Assembly (NCBI GenBank): GCA_036398215.1
Contig: DASWHK010000156.1
Location: 1 to 8,212, forward strand
Source of the DNA: DASWHK01 sp036398215
GTDB lineage: Bacteria; Acidobacteriota; UBA890
DNA length: 8,212 nucleotides
Direction: 5' to 3'
Part shown: in pieces, positions 1-6,541 of the stretch
How positions within the stretch are numbered: the first letter of the stretch is position 1
Layout: each line of letters begins with the position of its first letter
Notes under the pieces: model-generated
What the model was told of the DNA's origin: nothing
Database searches by the model: none
Seen by the model: the letters and a program-made list of their open reading frames with translations, nothing else
Program-made: the position numbers and the translations under genes

Positions 1-368
1 GAGTAGTCGATCATGTCGCGGGCCCACCCTGGGTCCGCCGTCATGTCCACCGCCACTCTTTCGAGGCCGGAATCCGCCTGCCACAGGGCCGCCCCTCGGC
101 TGCGGAAGTTGCCCGAGACCGTGATCTCGGTGAGCATGTTGGTTGCCAGCGCGCTGCCCAGAATGAAGACGATCAACATCACCATCAGCGTGACCAGAAA
201 TGCCGCGCCACGCTGGGAGTGAAGCGACAGCGAGGGATGCCCCGCCGCCGGCGTCCGCCATCGGCCCGACGACGCCGACCTGGTGTGCCCCGCGGCCTCC
301 TGCCTGTTTGCCTCGCCGGCGGCCGGCGACCCGCTGTTGTCCTTTTTCCAGCTCACTCTGGTGTTCAT
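1..368 (-). CDS. PilX-like type IV pilus assembly protein, 5' part only (runs off the left edge)
   Basis: The minus-strand frame is open from an ATG at 368 to the window edge, giving at least 122 residues with no stop seen. Residues 52-77 start with QRGAAFLVTLMVMLIVF, a short Gln-Arg-Gly lead followed by a single hydrophobic helix. The next part (SGNFRSRGAALWQADSGLER) fits the N-terminal domain of PilX proteins, where the helix is followed by a conserved Gly-Asn-x-Arg and an Ala-rich 'QADSGLE' segment. PilX-type minor pilins help to start or adjust type IV pilus and pseudopilus assembly in the inner membrane. The start is supported by AGGAAG at 372-377, three bases before the ATG. No ATG, GTG or TTG lies between residue 6 and the helix. 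About 50 polar residues therefore precede the membrane helix, longer than is usual. The gene has its own upstream intergenic region and probably its own promoter. Confidence 0.8.
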   Translation of the reverse strand, partial: MNTRVSWKKDNSGSPAAGEANRQEAAGHTRSASSGRWRTPAAGHPSLSLHSQRGAAFLVTLMVMLIVFILGSALATNMLTEITVSGNFRSRGAALWQADSGLERVAVDMTADPGWARDMIDY

Positions 369-411
369 GGGCTTCCTGCGCTTTCTGAATGCATCTCCTG
401 TTGTACGTCAC

Positions 412-430
412 GTTCTCATGCGTTGAGAAC
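412..430. promoter_or_regulatory. Perfect 7-bp inverted repeat upstream of the PilX-like gene
   Basis: GTTCTCA and TGAGAAC are exact reverse complements separated by five bases (TGCGT). The dyad lies 44 bases upstream of the PilX-like start codon and just downstream of the candidate -10 box. Its position fits a repressor operator or a 5'-UTR hairpin. No T-tract follows on either strand, so it is unlikely to be a terminator. The protein that would bind it is unknown. Confidence 0.45.
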
Positions 431-438
431 ATTGTCAG

Positions 439-478
439 TAACTTACATTAACTCACGCTGACTTTCAATGACTTTTTG
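439..478 (-). repeat. Four 10-bp-phased direct repeats (T[A/G]ACT every 10 bp)
   Basis: On the plus strand, TAACT, TAACT, TGACT and TGACT begin at 439, 449, 459 and 469. On the minus strand, the direction of the PilX-like gene, this reads AGTCA-N5-AGTCA-N5-AGTTA-N5-AGTTA. The exact 10-base spacing puts each copy on the same face of the helix, as in tandem sites for response regulators or cooperative activators. The array overlaps the candidate promoter at 440-468. The surrounding bases are noticeably more AT-rich than the flanking genes. Confidence 0.55.
440..468 (-). promoter_or_regulatory. Candidate promoter of the PilX-like gene
   Basis: On the minus strand, TTGAAA (463-468) is followed after 17 bases by TAAGTT (440-445), an acceptable -35/-10 pair, although the -10 matches the sigma-70 consensus at only three positions. 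It lies about 70-100 bases upstream of the ATG at 368, inside the phased repeats and before the inverted repeat at 412-430. The transcript would then have a leader of roughly 65 bases carrying the 412-430 dyad. The weak -10 would suit a promoter that needs an activator. Confidence 0.35.
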
Positions 479-546
479 CAGGCGGGCCAAAGATGGCCGT
501 CGACACGCCCACCGCTGCTTGGGTGAGATAGCCTCCAATCTACGCG

Positions 547-579
547 AAAAACGAGCGAAAAGCCACGCCCGACGGGTGG
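547..579 (-). terminator. Candidate intrinsic terminator of the cytochrome/DUF1552/ankyrin operon
   Basis: The bases at 563-579 can pair as CCAC-CC with GG-GTGG, with one bulged base and a four-base loop. On the minus strand the stem is followed by CTTTTCGCTCGTTTTT, two T-runs. It lies about 70 bases past the ankyrin stop codon and before the PilX promoter, where an operon terminator is expected. On the plus strand the stem is also followed by TTTT (580-583), so it could work in both directions. The stem is short and imperfect. Confidence 0.4.
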
Positions 580-616
580 TTTTCAGCAGATCCGGACCGC
601 TCTGGTGGCTCGTGTT

Positions 617-647
617 GGCGCCAAACGAGCGGCTTCGCTCGGGCGCC
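617..647 (-). terminator. Strong GC stem-loop immediately after the ankyrin stop codon
   Basis: GGCGCC (617-622) pairs with GGCGCC (642-647), and CGAGCG (626-631) pairs with CGCTCG (636-641) around a GCTT loop. Only an AAA bulge (623-625) breaks the 12-bp stem. It starts one base after the stop codon at 649-651. No T-tract follows on the minus strand, so it is either a terminator without a U-tail or a 3' stem-loop that protects the mRNA. Its GGCGCC arms and CTTCGC core resemble the repeats at 3929-4024, so it may be a copy of a dispersed palindromic element. Confidence 0.5.
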
Positions 648-648
648 C

Positions 649-2523
649 TCAGCAGGAGACGCAGTTGTCATTGTTTTTCGCCCCTAGTTGCTCCAGCAAC
701 GCCACAGTTTCCGGGAACGGCTGGATCCGCTGCACCGGGCCGTTGGCCATGTCGGCAGTGGTTTGGCCGCTGCGGCTCACCGCGGTCACGTCGGCCCCGT
801 GCTCCACGAGGTAGCGGATCAGCTCGTTGTCGCCGCGCGCCGCGGCGTGGTGGACCGGCGTGTAGCCGTTGAGGTCGCGGGCGTTGACGTCGGCGCCGAG
901 CTCCTCGACGAGGTAGCGGACCGCGGGCAGCCAGCCGTCCGGGACGTGGCGGTGGGCATTGGCCGCGAAGCCCTGTCCGTAGCCGACGCCCGAGGCGGCG
1001 TGGATCGGGTAGACCGCCGGGCCTCCCACCGGTACAGGCGGCAGCCCGGAGGGGTCGAGCTCGCTGTCGCGCGTCCGCCGGAATCGCTGCGGCGGCTTGG
1101 TGGTGGCGATCGACGGATCGGCGCCGTGGGCGACCAGCAGCCGCATCGCCTCGACGTCCAGCGCGTAGGCGGCGCGCCAGAACGGCGTCGCGCCCATGGT
1201 GTCGACGTCGAGCAGGTCGAAGTTGAACGACATGTACCAGAGATGGCGGTTCAGGCGGGCGTTCGGATCGACGCCCGCCTCCAGCAGCGCCCGCATGACG
1301 TCGAGATACGTGGCCTGCTGCTGCCGGTAGGCGTGCTGCTGCGGGTAGCGTGACTTCGGCGCCCAGTGCAGGTTGAGGGCCACGTACAGCGGCGTCGTGC
1401 CGGCGTCGGAGGCGAGCCGCGGGTCGGCCCCTCGTTCCATCAGCGACAGCGCCAGGTCGAAGTGCCCGTTGAGCATCGCCATGAGCATCGGCGGCGTGCC
1501 GTCGCCGGCGCTCGGCTGGTCGATGTCGGCGCCCGCGGCCAGCAGCGCGGCGACGGAATCCGCATGCCCCTCGCGGGCGGCGTGAAGCAGGGCGGTGAGG
1601 CCGCCGTGGGCGCCGACCAGGTCGGCGTAGGAGAGCGGCTCCTCCTCGTTGGGGGCGTACAGCTGCTCCTGCGCCGGCGTCGGCGGCGCCTCGCCGCGCT
1701 GGTCGGCGCGGTCGGCCAGCTCGCGGGCGGGGATGTCGATCACCCGGGTCGTGGCCGCCACGTCGGCGCCACGGGAGACCAGCATCTCGATCGCCTCGAC
1801 GCGGTCGTAGGCCGCCGCGAACATCAGCGGCGTCTGCCCGCGCACGCCCTCGCGGGCGTCGAGGTCGGCGCCACGATCGATCAGCGCCGCCACCGCTGCG
1901 GCGCTGCCGCCGGCAGCCGCCAGGTGGAGGGGATGGGCGCCGCCAGTGCTGGTCGGCGCCGAGGGGTCGGCGCCGGCCTCCAGCAAGGCCGCCACGACCT
2001 CCGCGGCGGCGTGCGACGCCGCCAGGTGCAGCGGCGTGTAATCGCCGAGCCGCGTGCGCGCATCGACGTTGGCGCCCGCCACCAGCAGAACCGCCGCCAG
2101 CTCCGGCTCGTCGTTGTACGCGGCCCAGTGCAGCGCCGTCATGCCGTCGCCCTGGGCGGCGTTGACGTCGGCGCCCTCCCGCAGCAGCTCGCGCACGGCG
2201 GCCAGGTCGCCGCGCATCGCGGCATCGGCCACCGGCGACGCCGGGCTCGCCACCAGCGCGGCCGCCGTCACGAGCAGAACAACGGGGGCGATTACCGCGG
2301 CGGAAACCGCCGTCCACGAGGGCCTGACCCGAAGGTCCCTGACCTTGTGGCGGTTCGTTGGAGGGTGCACCGAGCCTGTAGGCCCTCGCGGCCCTGTATC
2401 TCGCGGCGCGCGTCGATCCCCGTTCACCCTGAGAGAGCCGCGGGGCATCACGTTCAGGCGATGGATTCCATCCGGCGCAGCGGCACCGACTACGCCGCGG
2501 CGATGCACCCGCATCCCTCTCAT
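649..2523 (-). CDS. Exported or membrane-anchored ankyrin-repeat protein
   Basis: The 624-aa product has about 11-12 ankyrin repeats from residue 98 to near the C-terminus, recognised by recurring TPLHLAA and LLxxGADxxA patterns. Some repeats carry inserts (around residues 250-290, 370-390 and 460-510). Ankyrin repeats bind proteins, and no enzyme motif is visible. A hydrophobic stretch at residues 70-93 followed by SPASPVADA looks like a signal peptide or N-terminal anchor, which would put the repeats in the periplasm. The C-terminus ends in NNDNCVSC, a CxxC pair. The ATG overlaps the upstream TGA as ATGA, implying translational coupling, but no Shine-Dalgarno is seen there. The first 51 residues are Arg/Gly/Pro-rich and unlike the rest. 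A GTG at 2370 would give a more usual signal-peptide start (VHPPTNRHKVRDLRVRP), so the start is uncertain. It is the last gene of the three-gene operon and may be an assembly or partner-binding subunit for the two proteins encoded upstream. Confidence 0.88.
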   Translation of the reverse strand: MRGMRVHRRGVVGAAAPDGIHRLNVMPRGSLRVNGDRRAPRDTGPRGPTGSVHPPTNRHKVRDLRVRPSWTAVSAAVIAPVVLLVTAAALVASPASPVADAAMRGDLAAVRELLREGADVNAAQGDGMTALHWAAYNDEPELAAVLLVAGANVDARTRLGDYTPLHLAASHAAAEVVAALLEAGADPSAPTSTGGAHPLHLAAAGGSAAAVAALIDRGADLDAREGVRGQTPLMFAAAYDRVEAIEMLVSRGADVAATTRVIDIPARELADRADQRGEAPPTPAQEQLYAPNEEEPLSYADLVGAHGGLTALLHAAREGHADSVAALLAAGADIDQPSAGDGTPPMLMAMLNGHFDLALSLMERGADPRLASDAGTTPLYVALNLHWAPKSRYPQQHAYRQQQATYLDVMRALLEAGVDPNARLNRHLWYMSFNFDLLDVDTMGATPFWRAAYALDVEAMRLLVAHGADPSIATTKPPQRFRRTRDSELDPSGLPPVPVGGPAVYPIHAASGVGYGQGFAANAHRHVPDGWLPAVRYLVEELGADVNARDLNGYTPVHHAAARGDNELIRYLVEHGADVTAVSRSGQTTADMANGPVQRIQPFPETVALLEQLGAKNNDNCVSC

Positions 2524-3911
2524 GCGCTGAAGGAGAAGCCGCCGGTGCTGTCGCCGAAGCTTTCCAGGTCATCGAGGCCGAGCCGGTGCAGCAGGGTCAG
2601 CATGACGTTGGCCATCGGGGTCCCGGCGGGGGCGCGCACATGCAAGTTGCCGGGATGCGTGTCGGCGCCGCCGGCGATGAACAGCGGGCAGCGCTTGTGG
2701 TTGTGGACGTTGGGGTTCCCCATGGGGGAGCCGTAGACGATCGTCGTCTTGTCGAGCAGGTTGGCGTCGCCCTCCACCGTCTCCTGCAGGCGCCCCAGGA
2801 AATAGGGGACCTGCCCCACGTGGTGGCGGTTGATCTGCGCGAAGTCCTCGATGTTGCGCTCGCTCTCGCCGTGGTGCGAGGCCGGGTGGAAGGGCTTGTC
2901 GACGCCGCTCGCCGGGAAGACGCGCGCCGAGGAGTCGCGCCCCATCTTGAACGAGAAGACCCGCGTCACGTCGGCGGCGAAGGCGAGCGCCTGCAGGTCG
3001 AACATCAGCCGGACGTGCTCCTCGAAGGAGTCCGGGACGCCGGCCGGCGCCGCCGGCAGCTCGCGCGGCTCGCCGCTGGTGTTGCGCTGCTCGACCCGCT
3101 GGATGCGGCGCTCGAGCTCGCGGATGTTGTCGAGGTAGCGGTCGAGGCGGGCGACGTCGGCGGGACCGAGCTGGCGGCGAAGCTGGGCGACCCGATCGGT
3201 GATGAAGTCGAGGATGCTGCTGTCGGTGCGCCGCCGCGCGGCCCGCTGCTCGGGCGTGCCGCCGGCGCCGAACAGCTGATCGAAGGCGACGCGGGGATCG
3301 CGGACCATCGGCAGCGGCTCGCCCGGCGAGGCCCAGCTGATCGTGTCGGTATACACGCAGGCGTAGCCGTAAGCGCAGCCGCCGGCCTGGTCGACGTTCT
3401 CGATGCACAGCTGCATCGACGGGATCGGCGTCTCCTGCCCGAAGCGCTGCGCGTAGAGCTGGTCCATCGACGTGCCGACGCGGATGTCGGAGCCCTCGGT
3501 CTGGCGCGGGTGCGATTGGGTCAGGAACACGGCGCTCGAACGGAAGTGGTCGCCGCCGATCTCCTTGGGGATGAAGGCCTCGGCCTGCCGCACGTCGGTG
3601 TCGGAGACGATCGTCAGGTACTTTCGATAGGGCTCGAGCGGGCTCAAGCTGCCGGGTGTGAGGTCGAAGTCCGAGCCCACCACGGCCGGCGACCAGAGGT
3701 GCTGCCGCTCGCCGTACGCTGAAGACCCCGCCGCTCCGTGCACCATCTCGATGCACACCAGACGCCCGGGGCCGGATTGCGTCACGGCGCGCCGGCCGGC
3801 GGCGCCGACCTGTGGCGGCAGCATGGCATCCAGCAGCGGCAGCGCGACGGTCGCGCCGACGCCGCGCAGCACCGTGCGGCGGGAAAGTTGCTTGCTGGTC
3901 AGGTAGGTCAT
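2520..3911 (-). CDS. DUF1552 (HXXSHH) family protein with Tat signal
   Basis: The 463-aa product starts with a twin-arginine signal (SRRTVLRG, residues 10-17), followed by a moderately hydrophobic stretch (GATVALPLLDAML). It should therefore be exported folded, possibly with a bound cofactor. Residues 342-347 are HPASHH, an exact match to the HxxSHH motif that names the DUF1552 family. Similar text around it (FSFKMGRDSSARVFP before, INRHHVGQVPYFLGRL after) is typical of the family. The length is normal and no break is seen. DUF1552 proteins are thought to be related to the alkaline phosphatase/sulfatase-like DUF1501 group, but no reaction is established. The start is supported by GAGGG at 3916-3920, four bases before the ATG. 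The ATG overlaps the cytochrome stop as ATGA, and this gene's own TGA overlaps the ankyrin start the same way. DUF1552 genes are commonly found beside DUF1592 cytochromes, as here. Confidence 0.93.
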   Translation of the reverse strand: MTYLTSKQLSRRTVLRGVGATVALPLLDAMLPPQVGAAGRRAVTQSGPGRLVCIEMVHGAAGSSAYGERQHLWSPAVVGSDFDLTPGSLSPLEPYRKYLTIVSDTDVRQAEAFIPKEIGGDHFRSSAVFLTQSHPRQTEGSDIRVGTSMDQLYAQRFGQETPIPSMQLCIENVDQAGGCAYGYACVYTDTISWASPGEPLPMVRDPRVAFDQLFGAGGTPEQRAARRRTDSSILDFITDRVAQLRRQLGPADVARLDRYLDNIRELERRIQRVEQRNTSGEPRELPAAPAGVPDSFEEHVRLMFDLQALAFAADVTRVFSFKMGRDSSARVFPASGVDKPFHPASHHGESERNIEDFAQINRHHVGQVPYFLGRLQETVEGDANLLDKTTIVYGSPMGNPNVHNHKRCPLFIAGGADTHPGNLHVRAPAGTPMANVMLTLLHRLGLDDLESFGDSTGGFSFSA

Positions 3912-6541
3912 CTCTCCCTCACGCTCCCCGCCCGCGGATCGGCGCCCGCGCTTCGCGAGCGAGCGCCTCCCGCCTGTGGATCGGCGCCCCCGCTTCGCGA
4001 GTCCGCGCCTCCCTCCTGTGGGTCGTTGGTCGTCGTCTGCAGGTTGTACTGAAATGCCGTGCTGCGCGCCACGCCGAGGATGAACGAGGACATGCGATAG
4101 TCGTTCGCCGCGGCTTCGCGCACGATGGCGCGCACGGCCGGCATGTCGCGGTACTCGACGCGGCGGCCCAGCGCGTAGGCCATCAGGTTGACGGTGAAGG
4201 TGGTCAGCACGGCGTCGGAGTAGCCGAGCAGCGCCCGCCGCAGGCCGGCTGGGCCGTCGAGAATGCTGCCGTCATACAGCTCGCCGGAAGGATCCACGGG
4301 CACGCCGTTGTCCTTGATGCGCCAGGCGCCGGTGACGTCGAAGTTCTCGAGCGCCAGTCCGATCGGATCGATGACCGAATGGCACGACATACACGCGGGA
4401 TTGGCGCGATGCTCCTCCATCTGCTCGCGCACCGAGATCGTTCGCGCATCCGCGGCGGCGTCGGGCTCCTCAAGGTCGGGGACGTCCGGCGGTGGCGGGG
4501 GCGGCGGCGTGCCGAGCAGCACCTCCATCACCCATTTGCCGCGCAGCACCGGCGACGTGCGGTTGGCGTGGGAGGTGAGGGTGAGGATGCTGCCGTGGCC
4601 GAGCAAACCGCGCCGCTCGCCGGGCAGCTCGACGCGACGGAACTGCGGGCCGACGACGCCGCGGATGCCGTAGTGGCGCGCCAGCCGCTCGTTCACGAAC
4701 GTATAGTCGGCGGTGAGCATCTCCACGGCACTGCGGTCTTGCTGCACCAGGTTGGCGAAGAACAGCTCGGTCTCGCGGCGCATCGAGTCGGAGAGCTGCT
4801 GGTGGAAGTCGGGGAAGCGCAGCGAGTCCGGATGCACCTTGTCGAGGTCTTGCAGGCGGAGCCATTGGGCGGCGAAGCGCGTCCCCAGCGCCTCGGCGCG
4901 AGGGTCGGCGATCATCCTCCGCACCTGCTGCTCGAGCGCTTCGGGGCGCGACAGACGGCCGGCGACGGCGGCCGCGAGGAGCTCCTCGTCGGGGGGCTCC
5001 GCCCACAGGAAAAACGACAGGCGCGAGGCCAGGTCGACGTCGCCCAGCCGGTAGCCCGCGCCGACGGCGACGGGCCCCTCCGGCTCCTCGAAGCGGAACA
5101 CGAAGTCGGGGCTCGCCAGGATCGCTTGGAGCGCCGTGCGCACGCCGGCCTCGAAGCCGCCGTCGGCGGCGCCGAGCTCCCAGAAGCGCAGCAGCCCGTC
5201 GAGCTCGCCCTCCGCGAGCGGGCGGCGGTAGGCGCGGGTGGCCAGCCGGCCGACGATCGCCGACGCGCACGGTCTCTCTTCGTCGGGGGAGGTCGGCCGG
5301 CAGGTGAAGATGCGCCGGCGAACCGGCGTCTCCGAAACGCCGGTTGCCCCGAAGGGCCCTCCGACCACCAGGTCGCGCAGGTGCGGCAGGGTCGTGATGC
5401 CGTAGGAATAGCCGATCTTCTTGTCGGCGAGGCTCCACTCGTGCGGCGACAGCAGGTCCTCGACGGGGCCCTCGAAGCGCTTCAGGAAGGCGGCGCTGAC
5501 CCGCTGCGGGCCGGCGCGTACGAAGACCGGCTCGCTCCGCATCTCCATGGTCTCTTCCTCCTGGCGATGCCCCCAGCGATCGACCTCGAGCACGGCGACG
5601 CGCTCGCCGTCGACGGAGATCTCCAACAGCTCGGGCCCCTCGGCGGTGTGCAGGGCGCCGCGGCCGTTGCCGAACAGGTTGCCCGTCGACTCGTGCTGGA
5701 GGGCGGCGCGGAAGACGTAGTCGCCGTCGGCCGGGAAGGCGTGGACCACCGAGACGCCGCCGCGGGTGCCGAACGGCGCCCCCTCGGCGCGCTCGGTCTG
5801 CGACGCGTAGCGCGAAACCTCGTAGGTGCTCTCCCGCGGCGTGGCCTCGGGATCGCCGACCGCCAGCCGGCTGATCTCGCCGGCGGCGCGCAGATAGCCG
5901 TCCATTAGAGTTGCCGACAAACCCTGCGCGTCGGCGATGTTGTCGAAGCCGGCGCTGATCGTGTCCGGCTGCAGGAACGCCGCGGGGTCGACCGGCAGGC
6001 CGAGCAGCTCCTCGATCGAACGGGCGTACTCGGCACGGTTGAGCCGCTGGAAGCTGCGGCCGCCGGGGTAGGGGTCGGCGGCCGCCGCCTCGTCGAGGGT
6101 GCGCGAGAGCGAGGCGACCAGCGACGCGTAGGCGGCTGCGTCGGGGCGCTGCGCGGTGGCCGGCGGCATCATCCCGGCCCGCAGCTTGAGGATCATCTTC
6201 TCCGCGACCTCGGCCCGCTCGTGGGCGCGCGCCGCGTCGAACGACTCGAGGCTCAAGCCGCCGGTACGCATGGCGTCGTTGTGGCAGCGCAGGCAGAAGC
6301 GGCCGATGAGCGCGTTCTGCTCCTGAAACGAGATCGGCGCCGGCACGCCGGCGCCGGCGGCCAGCGCCGGACCGGTCCCGGCGAGCCGCCGGTCCTGGGC
6401 CTGGGCGGCGCCTTGCGCGCCGCCGCCGCGGACCTCCCCGCCGTCCGGGGCTCGAGCGGCGTCCTGCGCGAGGCCGCTACGGACGGCGAGGCCCGAGCAC
6501 AACAATCCCGCGCCCAGCACGGCAACCGTCAATCTGTTCAT
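3908..6541 (-). CDS. Secreted planctomycete-type cytochrome c protein (DUF1587/1595/1592/1588/1585)
   Basis: The 877-aa product begins with a signal peptide (MNRLTVAVLGAGLLCSGLAV, likely cut near residue 25), then a low-complexity Ala/Gly linker. Domains in order: a PSCyt1-like heme domain with CLRCH at 83-87 and a possible distal Met in RAGMMPP (124-125); DUF1587 (about 164-227, FQRLNRAEYARSIEELLG); a beta-rich stretch (about 235-405); DUF1595 (about 412-487); DUF1592 (about 498-626); DUF1588 (about 631-740) with the usual poly-Pro segment and a second heme motif, CMSCH at 717-721; and DUF1585 (about 755-835). Both CxxCH motifs predict covalent heme attachment in the periplasm and a role in electron transfer, but substrate and partner are unknown. 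The last 38 residues are two and a half 14-residue repeats that look like an add-on. It is the first gene of the operon. The start is fixed by the signal peptide, yet there is little room for a leader after the likely -10 box. Confidence 0.94.
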   Translation of the reverse strand: MNRLTVAVLGAGLLCSGLAVRSGLAQDAARAPDGGEVRGGGAQGAAQAQDRRLAGTGPALAAGAGVPAPISFQEQNALIGRFCLRCHNDAMRTGGLSLESFDAARAHERAEVAEKMILKLRAGMMPPATAQRPDAAAYASLVASLSRTLDEAAAADPYPGGRSFQRLNRAEYARSIEELLGLPVDPAAFLQPDTISAGFDNIADAQGLSATLMDGYLRAAGEISRLAVGDPEATPRESTYEVSRYASQTERAEGAPFGTRGGVSVVHAFPADGDYVFRAALQHESTGNLFGNGRGALHTAEGPELLEISVDGERVAVLEVDRWGHRQEEETMEMRSEPVFVRAGPQRVSAAFLKRFEGPVEDLLSPHEWSLADKKIGYSYGITTLPHLRDLVVGGPFGATGVSETPVRRRIFTCRPTSPDEERPCASAIVGRLATRAYRRPLAEGELDGLLRFWELGAADGGFEAGVRTALQAILASPDFVFRFEEPEGPVAVGAGYRLGDVDLASRLSFFLWAEPPDEELLAAAVAGRLSRPEALEQQVRRMIADPRAEALGTRFAAQWLRLQDLDKVHPDSLRFPDFHQQLSDSMRRETELFFANLVQQDRSAVEMLTADYTFVNERLARHYGIRGVVGPQFRRVELPGERRGLLGHGSILTLTSHANRTSPVLRGKWVMEVLLGTPPPPPPPDVPDLEEPDAAADARTISVREQMEEHRANPACMSCHSVIDPIGLALENFDVTGAWRIKDNGVPVDPSGELYDGSILDGPAGLRRALLGYSDAVLTTFTVNLMAYALGRRVEYRDMPAVRAIVREAAANDYRMSSFILGVARSTAFQYNLQTTTNDPQEGGADSRSGGADPQAGGARSRSAGADPRAGSVRER
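3929..4024. repeat. 42-bp tandem repeats inside the 3' end of the cytochrome gene
   Basis: Two full 42-bp units (3941-3982 and 3983-4024) differ at 6 positions by eye, and a 12-bp partial third unit lies at 3929-3940 (10 of 12 match). Each full unit contains a GGCGCC...CGCTTCGCGAG...GCGCC dyad that can fold into a stem-loop. Because 42 is a multiple of three, the reading frame survives and encodes 14-residue repeats (DPQEGGADSRSGGA, DPQAGGARSRSAGA, then DPRAGSVRER). The unit resembles REP-like palindromic elements and shares its arms and core with the stem-loop at 617-647. Confidence 0.75.

Noticed and set aside
468..600. Small plus-strand gene or c-di-GMP riboswitch upstream of the pilus gene
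   Set aside because: The plus-strand translation is Arg-rich without family signal, and the conserved core of a GEMM riboswitch could not be found on the minus strand.
1366..2736. Long plus-strand open frames opposite the ankyrin and DUF1552 genes
   Set aside because: They are antisense shadows in GC-rich DNA, rich in Arg, Gly and Val without family similarity, while the minus strand carries clear protein families.
3983..4024. CRISPR-like repeat array
   Set aside because: The units are directly tandem with no spacers, imperfect, and lie in frame inside a coding gene.
4483..4506. Poly-proline run in the cytochrome as a possible unusual insertion
   Set aside because: A run of prolines after LLGT is a normal feature of the DUF1588 region in this family.
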